Of a DNA stretch of 64,000 nucleotides, positions 40,143 through 49,371 are shown piece after piece. The stretch is from Collinsella sp. (GTDB lineage: Bacteria > Actinomycetota > Coriobacteriia > Coriobacteriales > Coriobacteriaceae): contig JAGZEK010000011.1 of assembly GCA_018368345.1 (NCBI GenBank), positions 3,248 through 67,247 of the forward strand. Direction: 5' to 3'. Made by a program: the position numbers and the translations under genes. Position 1 is the stretch's first letter, and every line of letters starts with the position of its first letter. Under the pieces are notes generated by a model. That model saw only the letters and a list, made by a program, of their open reading frames with translations. It did not search any database and had not been told where the DNA came from.

Positions 40143-42326
40143 GTGAAGGATTCCGATCTCTCCACAACGGCTGCGCGCGACGCTGCCCGCATCGTCTGGT
40201 TTAAGCGCTACCCCGCCAAGCAGACGCTCATCGCATTTCTGCTCGCGCTGTTGGCGACCACGGCGTTTTCCATCGATCCCGCCCCGGTGTCGAGCAACGC
40301 AGTCTTGGCGATTGACCCCAAAGCCTCGGGCATGCTGTACGTGTGCTACGAGGTGCTCCTCTCGTTTGCCGGCCATACCGACGCGGTCATGCTGCTTGCG
40401 CTTGCCTGCCTGCTCACGCTGCCGTTTCGCTACGTGTTCTTTGGCCGTGGCGACACCTGGCGCCCATCGATTATTCTGCCGTCGCTGTTTTTCGCCATCT
40501 GCATGGTGTTCGGCCGCAGCTACGACCTTATCGACTCGGCCGAGATTGTTCTTGGCGACAAGGCCCGCATCATCTGCGCCTGGATTGGCGGCGCGGGCTG
40601 GATGCTCCTAGCGATCGTGGCCTTCTATCTGGCTTTTGAGTGCCTGGATTGGCTGAGCTCTCGGCGCATTCCGTTTTCCGAAGCGCACTTTGGCCGCGTA
40701 TGGCGTGTGGCTCACGCCGTGCTCTCGGTCCATCCCTTTGCCGGGCCCTTCCTGGTGCTTATGATCGCCTGGGCGCCCACGCTCATCGCTTCGCTGCCCG
40801 GCCTTTTTATGGGAGATACGGGTGCGCAGATTCGCCAGTGGTTCAACTATCCCAATGGCACGAGCGACTACCTGCGCCTGCTCAACCCCAACGTGCTGCT
40901 CAACGGGCACCATCCCGTGGTGCACACGGCCATTATCGGCTCGTGCGTTCAGCTGGGGCTTTCGCTGTTCAACAGCGCTAACGCGGGCCTCATCATCTAT
41001 ACCTGCGCTCAGTTTGTCATCACGGCTGCCTGCATGGCCTATTCCATTTCGTCGCTGCGCAAACTGGGCGTGAGCCTGCCGGTTCGCGGTACGATCCTGC
41101 TGTTCTTTGCGTTTATGCCGATGTTCTCTAACTACGCGGCGTTGCTCACCAAAGACGTGCTCTTTGCCGACGCGTTTTTGGTGCTGCTGATACAGACCGT
41201 CAAGCTCGTGGCATGTGGCTTGCCCCGTCGTGATGCCAATGTCGAGCGAGCGGGCGAGAAAGCCCCCGTGCTCTTTGCGCGCCACGACTGGCTGTTGCTT
41301 GCGCTGGCTGCCATGGGTTCCACGTTTTTGCGCAATGGAGGCCTGGTGTTTCCCCTGGCGGCATGCGTAATCGCGGCGGCGTTTTGCGCATGGGATGTAC
41401 ATGTCGCTCGTCGTGCGGCTAAGCAGACGGGCACCGCGGTCTCATGCGCCACGCCGCGCTTCCGCTGGGTTGGCGTCCTCGCGGTGCTCGCACTCTGCCT
41501 TGCCTCTAATATGTACTTCACCAAGGTCTTTATGCCGGCGCACGACATCACGCCTGGTTCCAAGCGCGAAATCCTCTCGATTCCGTTCCAACAGACGGCT
41601 CGTTTCGTCCAAAAGCACGACGGCCTCAACTCGGGCGTCAACCCCACGGTAAAGGAGGACGGCACTATCGTGGAGGCACCCTGCGACGGTTTGGTGACCG
41701 ACGAGGAGCGCGCCGTGATCGATCGCGTGCTCAAGTACGAGAACCTGGGCCGCCGCTACAACCCCGACAAGTCCGATGCCGTCAAGAACTGCTTTAACGA
41801 GTACGCCTCGCAGGAGGACATCGATGCCTATTTTGAGGTATGGGCTCAGATGTTTAAGAAGGATCCCGAGTGCTATATTTCGGCGCTTATCAATAACTAC
41901 TATGGTTATTTTTATCCGAGCGCGCGCGATGCCTGGGTCTACAGCACGGCGCGTAGTGCCGAGATCATGGCGCGTCCCGACAACCTCAAGTACTTCGACT
42001 TCCATCCGGTTGACAGCAACGTGGTGCGCTGGTGCGACCACCTGATCAATTTGTACCGTGTGGCGGTGCAGCGTGTTCCCTTTATCTCGCTCACCATGAG
42101 CTCGGCCACCTATGTGTGGATCATGATCGCCGTGGTGGTCTACTTGCTGCGTCGTCATTCATGGCGTGCGCTGGCGATCTGGGTGCCGCTGTTGGGCGTG
42201 CTCGCTGTGTGCCTGATTGGCCCGTGCAACGGCTCGACTTACATGCGCTACCTGTATCCGGTCATCGCCTGCATGCCCTTCGCCATCGGCGCCACCGTCA
42301 CCCGCAGCGACTTCTTCTGGTTCTAA
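40143..42326 (+). CDS. DUF6020-like polytopic membrane protein
   Basis: 727 residues with roughly 12 membrane segments. The conserved-looking LFMGDTGAQIRQWFNYPNG is followed by a membrane stretch with NGHHPVVHTAIIGS. An early Asp in an external loop and the multi-helix layout are reminiscent of GT-C glycosyltransferases and of proteins annotated DUF6020, but I cannot assign an activity. A soluble region (about 455-620) with several Tyr/Asp precedes the last helices. GTG start at 40143, with GAAAGG 11 bases upstream. Probably acts in cell-surface glycan assembly, a low-confidence inference. Confidence 0.7.
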   Translation: MKDSDLSTTAARDAARIVWFKRYPAKQTLIAFLLALLATTAFSIDPAPVSSNAVLAIDPKASGMLYVCYEVLLSFAGHTDAVMLLALACLLTLPFRYVFFGRGDTWRPSIILPSLFFAICMVFGRSYDLIDSAEIVLGDKARIICAWIGGAGWMLLAIVAFYLAFECLDWLSSRRIPFSEAHFGRVWRVAHAVLSVHPFAGPFLVLMIAWAPTLIASLPGLFMGDTGAQIRQWFNYPNGTSDYLRLLNPNVLLNGHHPVVHTAIIGSCVQLGLSLFNSANAGLIIYTCAQFVITAACMAYSISSLRKLGVSLPVRGTILLFFAFMPMFSNYAALLTKDVLFADAFLVLLIQTVKLVACGLPRRDANVERAGEKAPVLFARHDWLLLALAAMGSTFLRNGGLVFPLAACVIAAAFCAWDVHVARRAAKQTGTAVSCATPRFRWVGVLAVLALCLASNMYFTKVFMPAHDITPGSKREILSIPFQQTARFVQKHDGLNSGVNPTVKEDGTIVEAPCDGLVTDEERAVIDRVLKYENLGRRYNPDKSDAVKNCFNEYASQEDIDAYFEVWAQMFKKDPECYISALINNYYGYFYPSARDAWVYSTARSAEIMARPDNLKYFDFHPVDSNVVRWCDHLINLYRVAVQRVPFISLTMSSATYVWIMIAVVVYLLRRHSWRALAIWVPLLGVLAVCLIGPCNGSTYMRYLYPVIACMPFAIGATVTRSDFFWF

Positions 42327-42327
42327 C

Positions 42328-42370
42328 TTGGTGCATTGAGGGTCAGGTTTCTTTGCACCAAAGGGGACAT
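42328..42370 (+). repeat. Hairpin with AAAGGGGACA tail
   Basis: TTGGTGCA (42328-42335) pairs with TGCACCAA (42354-42361), followed by AGGGGACATC. The inner GGGTCAGGTTTCTTT resembles the family 1 core. It lies directly after the DUF6020-like gene. Confidence 0.65.
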
Positions 42371-42491
42371 CATCACGACGCCTTCATTTTGGGGTTTATC
42401 TCGCAGGCCAGTAGGTATATCATAACGACGTTTGTTTATATTGCCCGAGCATCTGCGCTGGGCTTTAGGTCGAAACCGATAGGAGACACGT

Positions 42492-43298
42492 ATGTCCGGA
42501 CACTCTAAGTGGGCCACAACCAAGCATCGTAAGGGCGCGCAGGACGCCAAGCGTTCCGCCCTCTTCTCCAAGCTCAGCCGCAACATCACCGTTGCTGCCC
42601 GTCTCGGCGGTGACCCGCTGCCCGAGAACAACGCCAGCCTCGCCGCTGCCGTTGCCAAGGCCAAGGCTCAGTCCATGCCTAAGGACAAGATCAAGTCCGC
42701 TATCGACAAGGCTTTTGGTTCGGGTGCTGACGCCGCCGTCTACGAGAACATCGTGTACGAGGGCTACGGTCCCGCCGGTGTCGCCGTCTACGTCGACTGC
42801 CTGACCGACAACCGCAACCGTACCGCCGCTGATGTCCGTTCTGCCTTCTCCCACGCTGGTGGCAACCTGGGCACCTCCGGCTCCGTCGCCTTCCAGTTTG
42901 AGCGTAAGGGCCAGATCGTCGTCGCCAAGGAGATCCTGGACGAGAACGCCAAGAAGGAGACCATGATCGCCAACGGTGCTGCCGGTGACGAGGATGAGTT
43001 CATGATGGCCATCGCCGAGGCCGGTGGCGAGGACTACGAGGACGCCGGCGAGGAGTGGATCGTCTGGACTACTGCCAACGAGGTCATGGCTGTCTCCAAG
43101 GCACTCGAGGAGCAGGGCGTCCAGGTCAAGGGCTCCGAGACCACCATGGTCCCGACCACCCCGACCGAGGTCTCTGGTACCGACGCCAAGAAGGTCCAGC
43201 GCCTCATCGACCGTCTTGAGGAGCTCGACGACGTCCAGGATGTTTACAGCACCATGGACATGACCGACGAGGTCATCGCTGCCCTCGAGGAGGAGTAG
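42492..43298 (+). CDS. YebC/PmpR family transcriptional regulator or translation factor
   Basis: 268 residues. MSGHSKWATTKHRKGAQDAK is the diagnostic N-terminus, and PENNASLAAAVAKAKAQSMP, YEGYGPAGVAVYVDCLTDN and GGNLGTSGSVAFQF follow as in other YebC proteins. The family was described as DNA-binding regulators, and some members are now known to help ribosomes through proline stretches. It is slightly longer than usual owing to acidic insertions near 175-190. TAGGAG precedes the ATG. Monocistronic with its own terminator. Confidence 0.95.
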   Translation: MSGHSKWATTKHRKGAQDAKRSALFSKLSRNITVAARLGGDPLPENNASLAAAVAKAKAQSMPKDKIKSAIDKAFGSGADAAVYENIVYEGYGPAGVAVYVDCLTDNRNRTAADVRSAFSHAGGNLGTSGSVAFQFERKGQIVVAKEILDENAKKETMIANGAAGDEDEFMMAIAEAGGEDYEDAGEEWIVWTTANEVMAVSKALEEQGVQVKGSETTMVPTTPTEVSGTDAKKVQRLIDRLEELDDVQDVYSTMDMTDEVIAALEEE

Positions 43299-43367
43299 CG
43301 CCTGCACGGATTGAGCCGTGCATATCTGGGCATAATGAAGCGAGCATGCAAGCCTCGTGGAATAGAT

Positions 43368-43412
43368 GAGCCGGATCCGCGTGCGTAGAGCACCGGACCC
43401 GGCTCTTTTATA
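43368..43412 (+). terminator. Terminator of yebC-like gene
   Basis: GAGCCGGATCCG (43368-43379) pairs with CGGACCCGGCTC (43394-43405), one mismatch, followed by TTTTATA. Confidence 0.9.
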
Positions 43413-43464
43413 ATGATGCGAACCGTTTTGCATTTCGAGAGCCGAGATTTGAAGGGAGCGCCGC

Positions 43465-44010
43465 GTGCGCGTACTCAAACGAGCCCTAGCGATCGTGTAT
43501 CTTGCCGCCACCATCGTGGCGCTGGGTACGCTTGTCTGCCAGTTTTGGGGGCCGTATACGTATCGCTTTATGCTGCTGATGCGCGACCCCATGCCGCGCA
43601 TTGTCGTGACGGCATGCGGCGGAGTTGTGGCGCTTGGCGTACTTCTGAGCTTTTTCCGCCTGATGTTCGCCCGTCGCGAACCGTCCTGCGTGCATCCGGC
43701 GGGGGAGCGCAATATCGAGGTTACCCTTGCAGCGCTTTCTTCGTGCGCCAGGGCTGCTGCCGAGCGCGACGACCGCGTGATGGTTGAGCATGTCGAGGCT
43801 CGCGTCCAAGGCCCCGACGATTCGCACGTCCGATTTAAGGTCGAGGCCATCGCGCTCGATGATAAGGACGTTGCCGCTCTTGCCACCTCGATGCAGCAGC
43901 GCATCGAGAAGGCCTGCGACACCATGCTCGGCACGCCGGGTACGACCGCGCGTGTCCGTTTTTTGCCGTCCAAGACTACCGTCCAGACCGTGGAGGTTTC
44001 CGGTGAGTGA
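43465..44010 (+). CDS. amaP: AmaP-like Asp23 membrane anchor
   Basis: 181 residues from a GTG start. Two N-terminal membrane helices (about 8-28 and 48-68) are followed by a soluble Asp23-like domain (about 80-180) with the alternating strand pattern HVRFKVEAIALDDKDVAA. This is the layout of AmaP, which ties Asp23 to the cell membrane. It is encoded with a DUF2273 protein and Asp23 itself, the standard gene set. It overlaps the next start by 8 bases. Confidence 0.8.
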   Translation: MRVLKRALAIVYLAATIVALGTLVCQFWGPYTYRFMLLMRDPMPRIVVTACGGVVALGVLLSFFRLMFARREPSCVHPAGERNIEVTLAALSSCARAAAERDDRVMVEHVEARVQGPDDSHVRFKVEAIALDDKDVAALATSMQQRIEKACDTMLGTPGTTARVRFLPSKTTVQTVEVSGE

Positions 44011-44380
44011 TACCAATCAAGATAAGACCGCTCGTACGCCGCGCTTGACGATTGACCAGAGCGCTACGCCGGCGAGCGAACCTGTTGATTCCAAAGCAGA
44101 GGCAACCGAGTTACAAGACGCGGCAGCCGCGGATTTTGACGAGGCTATGGGTCTCATCAAGGGTACGGGCGCTGCCATCTGGAGCTATGCTGTGCGTCAT
44201 CCCAACACCACGCTCGGTGCCGTCGCCGGCTTTATCCTCGCCGTGTTGGTGCTCACGCTCGGCCTGTGGGATACGCTCGTCATTGCATTCTTCGTGCTGA
44301 TCGGCGCTGTGATCGGTCAAATTCGCGACGGCGAGAACGGGATCGTCAACTTCTTCGGCCGTCTGTTTAGCGGCCGCTAA
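44003..44380 (+). CDS. DUF2273 small membrane protein
   Basis: 125 residues from GTG 44003, seven bases after GGAGGTTTC inside the amaP gene. The first 60 residues are soluble and acidic. Two helices follow (about 68-90 and 92-112; LGAVAGFILAVLVLTLGL), then IGQIRDGENGIVNFFGRLF, the conserved DUF2273 end. DUF2273 genes regularly lie beside amaP and asp23 and probably form part of the same envelope-stress complex. Confidence 0.88.
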   Translation: MSDTNQDKTARTPRLTIDQSATPASEPVDSKAEATELQDAAAADFDEAMGLIKGTGAAIWSYAVRHPNTTLGAVAGFILAVLVLTLGLWDTLVIAFFVLIGAVIGQIRDGENGIVNFFGRLFSGR

Positions 44381-44424
44381 TATGTATTCGACTGTCGCAT
44401 CCGCGGCAGGCATAAGGAGGAACC

Positions 44425-44940
44425 ATGGCTTTTAATACGAAGGTCGATGTAGCCGATACCGAGCTCGAGGAGAACGAAGCGGTCGTCGCCGAAGCCGAGG
44501 ATGTGACGCTCGAGGACGAGGCTCTTGTCGAGGCCGAGTCCGATGAGGATGAGGACGACGAGGAGGCAGACGAGTCCGAGGACTCGCTGACCTATTCCAA
44601 CGGCGTGATCGAGAAGATTGTTGCCATGGCCACCCGCGAGGTTCCGCACGTTCTGGGCATGAAGGGTAACCTCATGCACTTTGTTCAGGAGCAGTTTGGT
44701 GCCGAGAATCTGACCAAGGGCGTGACGGTCGAGGTCACCGATGACAATCGCGTGGTCGTCAACATCTCCGTCATCATCGAGTACGGCGCCTATGCGCCCG
44801 CGATCTTCGACGATGTCAAGGCGCGTGTCACCGAGCGCCTTGCCGCGATGACCGGCCTTGAGGTGGCGGGCGTCAACCTGCGCATCGAGGATGTCATCAC
44901 CCCCGAGGAGTACGAGCATCGCACCAGCCAGCACGAATAA
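44425..44940 (+). CDS. Asp23/Gls24 family envelope stress response protein
   Basis: 171 residues. An acidic tail (about 12-55, mostly Glu/Asp) precedes the Asp23 domain (about 58-165): TYSNGVIEKIVAMATREV, then VEVTDDNRVVVNISVIIEYG. Asp23 proteins form abundant membrane-proximal assemblies that respond to cell-wall or alkaline stress. TAAGGAGGAACC precedes the ATG. The third gene of the AmaP/DUF2273/Asp23 operon. The long acidic tail is unusual in length. Confidence 0.92.
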   Translation: MAFNTKVDVADTELEENEAVVAEAEDVTLEDEALVEAESDEDEDDEEADESEDSLTYSNGVIEKIVAMATREVPHVLGMKGNLMHFVQEQFGAENLTKGVTVEVTDDNRVVVNISVIIEYGAYAPAIFDDVKARVTERLAAMTGLEVAGVNLRIEDVITPEEYEHRTSQHE

Positions 44941-44982
44941 CCTTCCAAAAGGGGACAGGTTTGTTTTGGCAGGTTTTATCTG
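44941..44982 (+). repeat. Dispersed hairpin repeat, family 1, copy D
   Basis: CCTTCCAAAA (44941-44950) pairs with TTTTGGCAGG (44964-44973) with one mismatch, followed by TTTTATCTGCG. It starts one base after the Asp23 stop. Confidence 0.85.
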
Positions 44983-44992
44983 CGAAAACGTT

Positions 44993-45035
44993 AAACGGCC
45001 GACCGCGCAAGCAAAAGCGTGGCCGGCCGTTTTTG
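44993..45035 (+). terminator. Terminator of Asp23 operon
   Basis: AAACGGCC (44993-45000) pairs with GGCCGTTT (45025-45032), with further pairing inside, and is followed by TTGTAC. It acts as a second stop after the repeat hairpin. Confidence 0.8.
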
Positions 45036-45146
45036 TACGCTCCCGATGTAGCCATACCGCTCGTCTAACTAAGGGTTGCAATCCCCACGTTCCGCGTTAC
45101 CCTAATGGGCGCATTGTTTCCAAATTGTTAACGAGGGGTTGCCGTA

Positions 45147-46169
45147 ATGGCCGACGAGCACGAAACAGAAAGCAAGGCATGGGCAATTGAGGCCGCTGCG
45201 GCAGAGGCGGCGTCGCGTGCTGCCGAGGAGGTGCATCGTCCTCCCGTAGTGCCGATGGAGCGCGTGGTCGATCGCGATGTTATCGAGCGGGGCGAGCGCG
45301 CTGGTCGCAAGCGCAGCCAGGAGCCGGGCTTTCCGCGCTTTTTTGCCGAGCTCAATTTGGGCCTGATCCTCACGGCCTTTGCCATCGTTGCGTTTAAAAC
45401 ACCTAATCACTTTGCTTTTGGCGGCACCTCGGGCGTATCGGTCATTCTGTCCACGCTGTTCCCGACCCTGCCCGTCGGCGTTTTTATGTGGATTATCAAT
45501 GCGGTCCTGGTCGTTCTGGGCTTTATCTTTTTGGAGCGCAAGGCAATCCTGTGGAGTGTCTTTGCCTCGTTTGCGCTGTCCGCCTATGTTTCGCTGTTTG
45601 AGCTCTTTATTCCGACCGATGTCTCGATGACGGGCGATATGTGGCTCGACCTGTGCTTTGCCGTGATTCTGCCGGCGCTCGGCAGCGCCATCGTCTTTGA
45701 TATTGGTGCCTCGACGGGCGGCACGGACATCCTCGCCATGATTCTCAAACGCCGCACGACGCTTGAGATCGGCCGTGCGCTGCTGCTGGTCGATATCGGC
45801 ATCGTGACCATCGCGGCCTTCTTGTACGGCCCGCGCGTCGGTCTGTATTGCGTGCTCGGCCTGTTTGCCAAGACGCTTGTGGTCGACAAAGCCATCGAGA
45901 GCATCCACCTGCGTAAAGTCTGCACGGTCATTTGCTCCGAGCCCCTTAAGGTCGAGGAGTTTATCGTCAAGCATCTCAACCGTACGGCGACTATCAGCCG
46001 CGGCTACGGTGCTTTCTCGGGCAAGTGCGTGACGGTGATCATGAGCGTGCTGAGTCGTCGCGAGGCCGTGCAACTGCGTCGCTACGCGCGCGAGATCGAT
46101 CCGGGTGCCTTTATCACGATTGTCGACAGCTCCGAGATCGTCGGCAAGGGTTTCCGTGGAACGAACTAA
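45147..46169 (+). CDS. YitT family membrane protein
   Basis: 340 residues. A charged N-terminal 65 residues precedes about six membrane segments of the YitT type (FGGTSGVSVILSTLFPTLPV and FDIGASTGGTDILAMILK). A soluble C-terminal DUF2179 domain follows (about 255-335; KVCTVICSEPLKVEEFIVK and TVIMSVLSRREAVQLRR). Function is unknown, though a transport role is often assumed. GAGGGGTT precedes the ATG. Monocistronic. Confidence 0.92.
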   Translation: MADEHETESKAWAIEAAAAEAASRAAEEVHRPPVVPMERVVDRDVIERGERAGRKRSQEPGFPRFFAELNLGLILTAFAIVAFKTPNHFAFGGTSGVSVILSTLFPTLPVGVFMWIINAVLVVLGFIFLERKAILWSVFASFALSAYVSLFELFIPTDVSMTGDMWLDLCFAVILPALGSAIVFDIGASTGGTDILAMILKRRTTLEIGRALLLVDIGIVTIAAFLYGPRVGLYCVLGLFAKTLVVDKAIESIHLRKVCTVICSEPLKVEEFIVKHLNRTATISRGYGAFSGKCVTVIMSVLSRREAVQLRRYAREIDPGAFITIVDSSEIVGKGFRGTN

Positions 46170-46318
46170 CGCAGACGTATTCAACGAACCGCCTGCTGGC
46201 GCCGTGTACCTTGCAAATCGGTCATCTTTGAGTATTTGACCCCACATTGGGCAATAATGATGCTAAAGACATCGTTTGCGATCCAAGTGATTCGCTCAAG
46301 ATACGAAGGGATGATTCT

Positions 46319-47608
46319 ATGTTCTGCTCGCAGTGTGGCGCCCCCATGGGCGATAACGACAAGTTCTGCGGCGCGTGTGGTGCTCCTAATGCCGGTGCCG
46401 CTGGACCCGCTCCCCAGGGACAGCCTCAGCCCCAGCAGTTTGTTCCGCAACCGCCCGTGGCGAATGCGCCAAAGGGCTGTGTGGCTCAGGCGTTCCAAGA
46501 TATGACTAAGACTCCGGGCGTGCTTCAGCGTGTATGCCAAATCGCGTTTTTGCCGGCGCTGATTTGCGTTGTGTCGGTACTCGTGCTGTTTATTCCCGTT
46601 ATTGGCGGCATTGCAGCTGCCATCGGCTTTTTGGCAGCTTGCATTGCGAGCGTGTGTGGTTCCGGCTTTGGTATCGAGTGGGGTCGCGATCTGTCGCTCA
46701 AGGTTGATGACGGTATGGATCGTCCACTCATGCGTTCCACGTCGTTTGGCCTCGGAGTCTTTTCGAGCGTTATCTCGGTCGTGCTCGAGGTTATCGCTGC
46801 CATTCCCGTTATCGGTGTAGTGCTTTCGCTGGTGGAGAGCGTGGTAATTGGCGCCGCGGGCTCGTATTCTTATTACGGCTCTTATGCGCTCGAGGCTGCG
46901 CTGTTTGGCTCGCTTGGCTTGCTTGTCCTGGCTATGATTGCCACGGCGGTCCTGGGGGTCTTCTTTAAAATGTTCGCCGACATCGCCGTGATGCACTTTG
47001 CGGTGACTGGTCGTGTGGAGAGTGCGTTTTCGCTCGACAAGGTCTGGGCGGCGTTTAAGCACAACAAGACCAAGCTGTTCTGCGCTTCGTTCCTTCCCGA
47101 GTTTTTGACGGGCCTGGTCGCTAACGTTGTCACCTGGATTCTGACGCTCGTCTTTGGCACCATTGCCTCTGTCGGTATGTATAGCTACTACTACCGTCCT
47201 ACGGCTATTGAGGCGCTTGTTACCGGCGGTGGCATTACGCTCGTATTGTTCTTGGTGCTGACGGCGTTTGTCACGGTATTTCTCACGGTCTTTGGCAAGA
47301 TGCTCAAGCACCGTGCCGTTGGCTATTGGGTTGCACGCTATGCAAGCGAATGGGCCGATGAGGATAAGGACGACGTTCTGACTTTTGTATTGCCCTTCGA
47401 GAAGAAGGCTGACCCTTCGGGTCACGGTGCTCCGGATGCTTCGCCGGCACCTGCACCTGTTCCCGCGCCCGAGCCTGAGCCGGCGCCCGAGCCTGAACCG
47501 GCGCCCGAGTCTGAGACGGCATCTGAGCCTGAGCCTGAGCCGGCACCTGCACCTGCACCTGAGTCGGCGTCCGAGCCAAGCTCCGACGAGGAGCCTCAGG
47601 ACGAGTAG
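46319..47608 (+). CDS. Zinc-ribbon DUF4013-like membrane protein with acidic Pro-rich tail
   Basis: 429 residues. FCSQCGAPMGDNDKFCGACG is a four-cysteine zinc ribbon. A Pro/Gln linker follows, then about six membrane segments (roughly 85-370) of the DUF4013 style (GIEWGRDLSLKVDDGM resembles its conserved cytoplasmic loop). The last 60 residues are repeats of PEPEPAPE-type units, acidic and Pro-rich. GAAGGGA precedes ATG 46319. An upstream extension from 46247 is not supported. Function unknown; the zinc ribbon suggests a scaffold or stress role. Confidence 0.82.
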   Translation: MFCSQCGAPMGDNDKFCGACGAPNAGAAGPAPQGQPQPQQFVPQPPVANAPKGCVAQAFQDMTKTPGVLQRVCQIAFLPALICVVSVLVLFIPVIGGIAAAIGFLAACIASVCGSGFGIEWGRDLSLKVDDGMDRPLMRSTSFGLGVFSSVISVVLEVIAAIPVIGVVLSLVESVVIGAAGSYSYYGSYALEAALFGSLGLLVLAMIATAVLGVFFKMFADIAVMHFAVTGRVESAFSLDKVWAAFKHNKTKLFCASFLPEFLTGLVANVVTWILTLVFGTIASVGMYSYYYRPTAIEALVTGGGITLVLFLVLTAFVTVFLTVFGKMLKHRAVGYWVARYASEWADEDKDDVLTFVLPFEKKADPSGHGAPDASPAPAPVPAPEPEPAPEPEPAPESETASEPEPEPAPAPAPESASEPSSDEEPQDE

Positions 47609-47666
47609 CCACGCCGTCTGCCATTTGGGGACGGGGTAGAAATGGTAGAAATAGCGCTTGAAGAAT

Positions 47667-47710
47667 GAGCGGGGGCGGACGTTTCGATACGTCCGCCCCC
47701 GCTCTGCTTT
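47667..47710. terminator. Bidirectional terminator between convergent genes
   Basis: GAGCGGGGGCGGACG (47667-47681) pairs perfectly with CGTCCGCCCCCGCTC (47690-47704), a 15-bp stem, followed by TGCTTTA. It serves the DUF4013-like gene and possibly the convergent peptidase gene. Confidence 0.85.
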
Positions 47711-47739
47711 AGCCAGGCTGTTATGGATGGGTGTGACGA

Positions 47740-49203
47740 CTACTCGTCGTGTTTCTCCTCGCGGCGTGCAGCAGCGCGTGCGTCGTGGATGCCCTTGATC
47801 GCGGCATGGCGAGCCGTTCGGGCATCGTGCATGGCGTCGCGGGCCTCGGCGGCCGTGGCCTTGGCAGAGCGCAGTTTGGCTGCCAGGTCGGGGTTGGTCT
47901 CGGCGACCGCGGCAATCGTGGGGCCGTCGAGCTCCTCTTGCGTGGGCTCGGCCAAAAAGTCGATGGCATATTGGGCGGCCACCATGGAGCCCTTTGCCAG
48001 CACGGTCTCGTCGATCTTGTAGAAGCAGGAATGTTGGGCGTACGTGGCGCCAATCTTGGGGTTGCGCGTACCTACAAAGGCGAGCACGCCCGGTACGCGG
48101 CGCAGGTACTCCGAAAAATCCTCGCCCGAAAGCGTGCCGCGGTAATGACCTTGACCGGTGGGGCCCAGGCATTTGATTACTGCCTGGCGGCAGCGCTCGC
48201 TCGAGGCGGCATCGTTTTCGACCTTGTAATTGGCGATGGTGTAGTCGGTGAGCTCTGCCTCGGCGCCCAAGGCGGCCGCGGTATGCTCCACGATGCGGCG
48301 CATGAGCTCCGGCATTTCCTCGTGGGTCGAATCGCCGTAGGTGCGCACCGTGCCGGCGAGGTAGGCCGTGCCGGCGATAACGTTGCGCGCGGTGCCGCCG
48401 TGCAGCTCGCCGACGGTAATGACGGCCGGCTCGTAGGGACTGATCTCGCGCGAAACGATGGTCTGCAGAGCGTTGACGATCTCGGCGGCAACCATAACGG
48501 CGTCGTGACCGCGCTGGGGCATGGCGCCGTGGCACGAGGTGCCGCGGACGTCGATGCGGAACCAGTCGGTATTGGCCATGCGCGGTCCGGGCTCGCAGCT
48601 CACGGTGCCGGCGTCGACCTCACTCCAGATGTGCGCGGCGTAGGCGCCATCGACGCCGTCGAGCACGCCCGTGCCGATCATGAGCTTGGCGCCCTGGCCG
48701 TTTTCCTCGCTGGGCTGGAACACGATGCGGACTTCGCCGTGGATGTCGTCGGTCATATGGCGCAGGATCTGCAGCGTGCCGAGCATCATGGCGATGTGGC
48801 AGTCGTGGCCGCAGGCGTGCATGCAGCCCTCGTTGACGCTGGCAAACTCCTCGCCGGTCTGCTCGGTGACGGGCAGGGCGTCGATGTCGGCGCGCAGCAG
48901 GATGCGGCGGCGTGGCGTGCCGTCCTCGTGGTAGGCATCCGGCGCGGTGCCGCGAAGGGTCGCCACCAGGCCCGTCTTGAGGGGACGCTCGTAGGGGATA
49001 TTCATGGCGTCGAGCTGGTTGGCGATGTCGGAGGTCGTGCGCTCCTCGGCAAGGCTCAGCTCCGGGTGCTTATGGAAGTGCCGGCGCTGCTTGATGATAT
49101 AGGGTTCAAACTCGGTAGCGATATCTTGGATGGCTGCGGTGACGTCGTCAGCCGCTCGCACCTCGGTCGCCGCCATAATCTGCTGTGCCTTGGTCTTCGT
49201 CAT
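47740..49203 (-). CDS. M20 family amidohydrolase/peptidase
   Basis: 487 residues. HFHKHPELSLAEERT, the metal-site EGCMHACGHDCHIAMMLG (Cys and His ligands), VFQPSEENGQGAKLMI (Glu) and the final SCFYKIDE region give the M20D pattern, enzymes that split N-acyl amino acids such as hippurate or indole-acetyl amino acids. The core ends near residue 420. A charged Ala/Arg-rich tail of about 60 residues follows, which is unusual. AAGGAG precedes the ATG at 49201-49203 by ten bases. The frame is open far upstream, but that part is antisense to the next gene. Confidence 0.92.
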   Translation of the reverse strand: MTKTKAQQIMAATEVRAADDVTAAIQDIATEFEPYIIKQRRHFHKHPELSLAEERTTSDIANQLDAMNIPYERPLKTGLVATLRGTAPDAYHEDGTPRRRILLRADIDALPVTEQTGEEFASVNEGCMHACGHDCHIAMMLGTLQILRHMTDDIHGEVRIVFQPSEENGQGAKLMIGTGVLDGVDGAYAAHIWSEVDAGTVSCEPGPRMANTDWFRIDVRGTSCHGAMPQRGHDAVMVAAEIVNALQTIVSREISPYEPAVITVGELHGGTARNVIAGTAYLAGTVRTYGDSTHEEMPELMRRIVEHTAAALGAEAELTDYTIANYKVENDAASSERCRQAVIKCLGPTGQGHYRGTLSGEDFSEYLRRVPGVLAFVGTRNPKIGATYAQHSCFYKIDETVLAKGSMVAAQYAIDFLAEPTQEELDGPTIAAVAETNPDLAAKLRSAKATAAEARDAMHDARTARHAAIKGIHDARAAARREEKHDE

Positions 49204-49371
49204 GGTCGATTTGCTCCTTGCTGGGTTGATCGCAAAATCGTACAGGCTCTCTCCAGTATGCCACCTGCCGCTAGGGCTGGTAAAGTTGCCGTTTGCCGCT
49301 TGGGGTTTTGTTACAAGGGCGGGGGAGTACACTCGGGGGTGTTGAATTTCCTGCCAGAGATGGGGATGCCC

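Noticed and set aside
46181..48535. 784-codon minus-strand frame
   Set aside because: Runs antisense through the DUF4013-like gene and in the wrong frame through the M20 gene, without motifs.
47749..49371. Upstream half of the open frame containing the YtcJ-like gene
   Set aside because: This part is antisense to the M20 peptidase. The family alignment starts after 49360.
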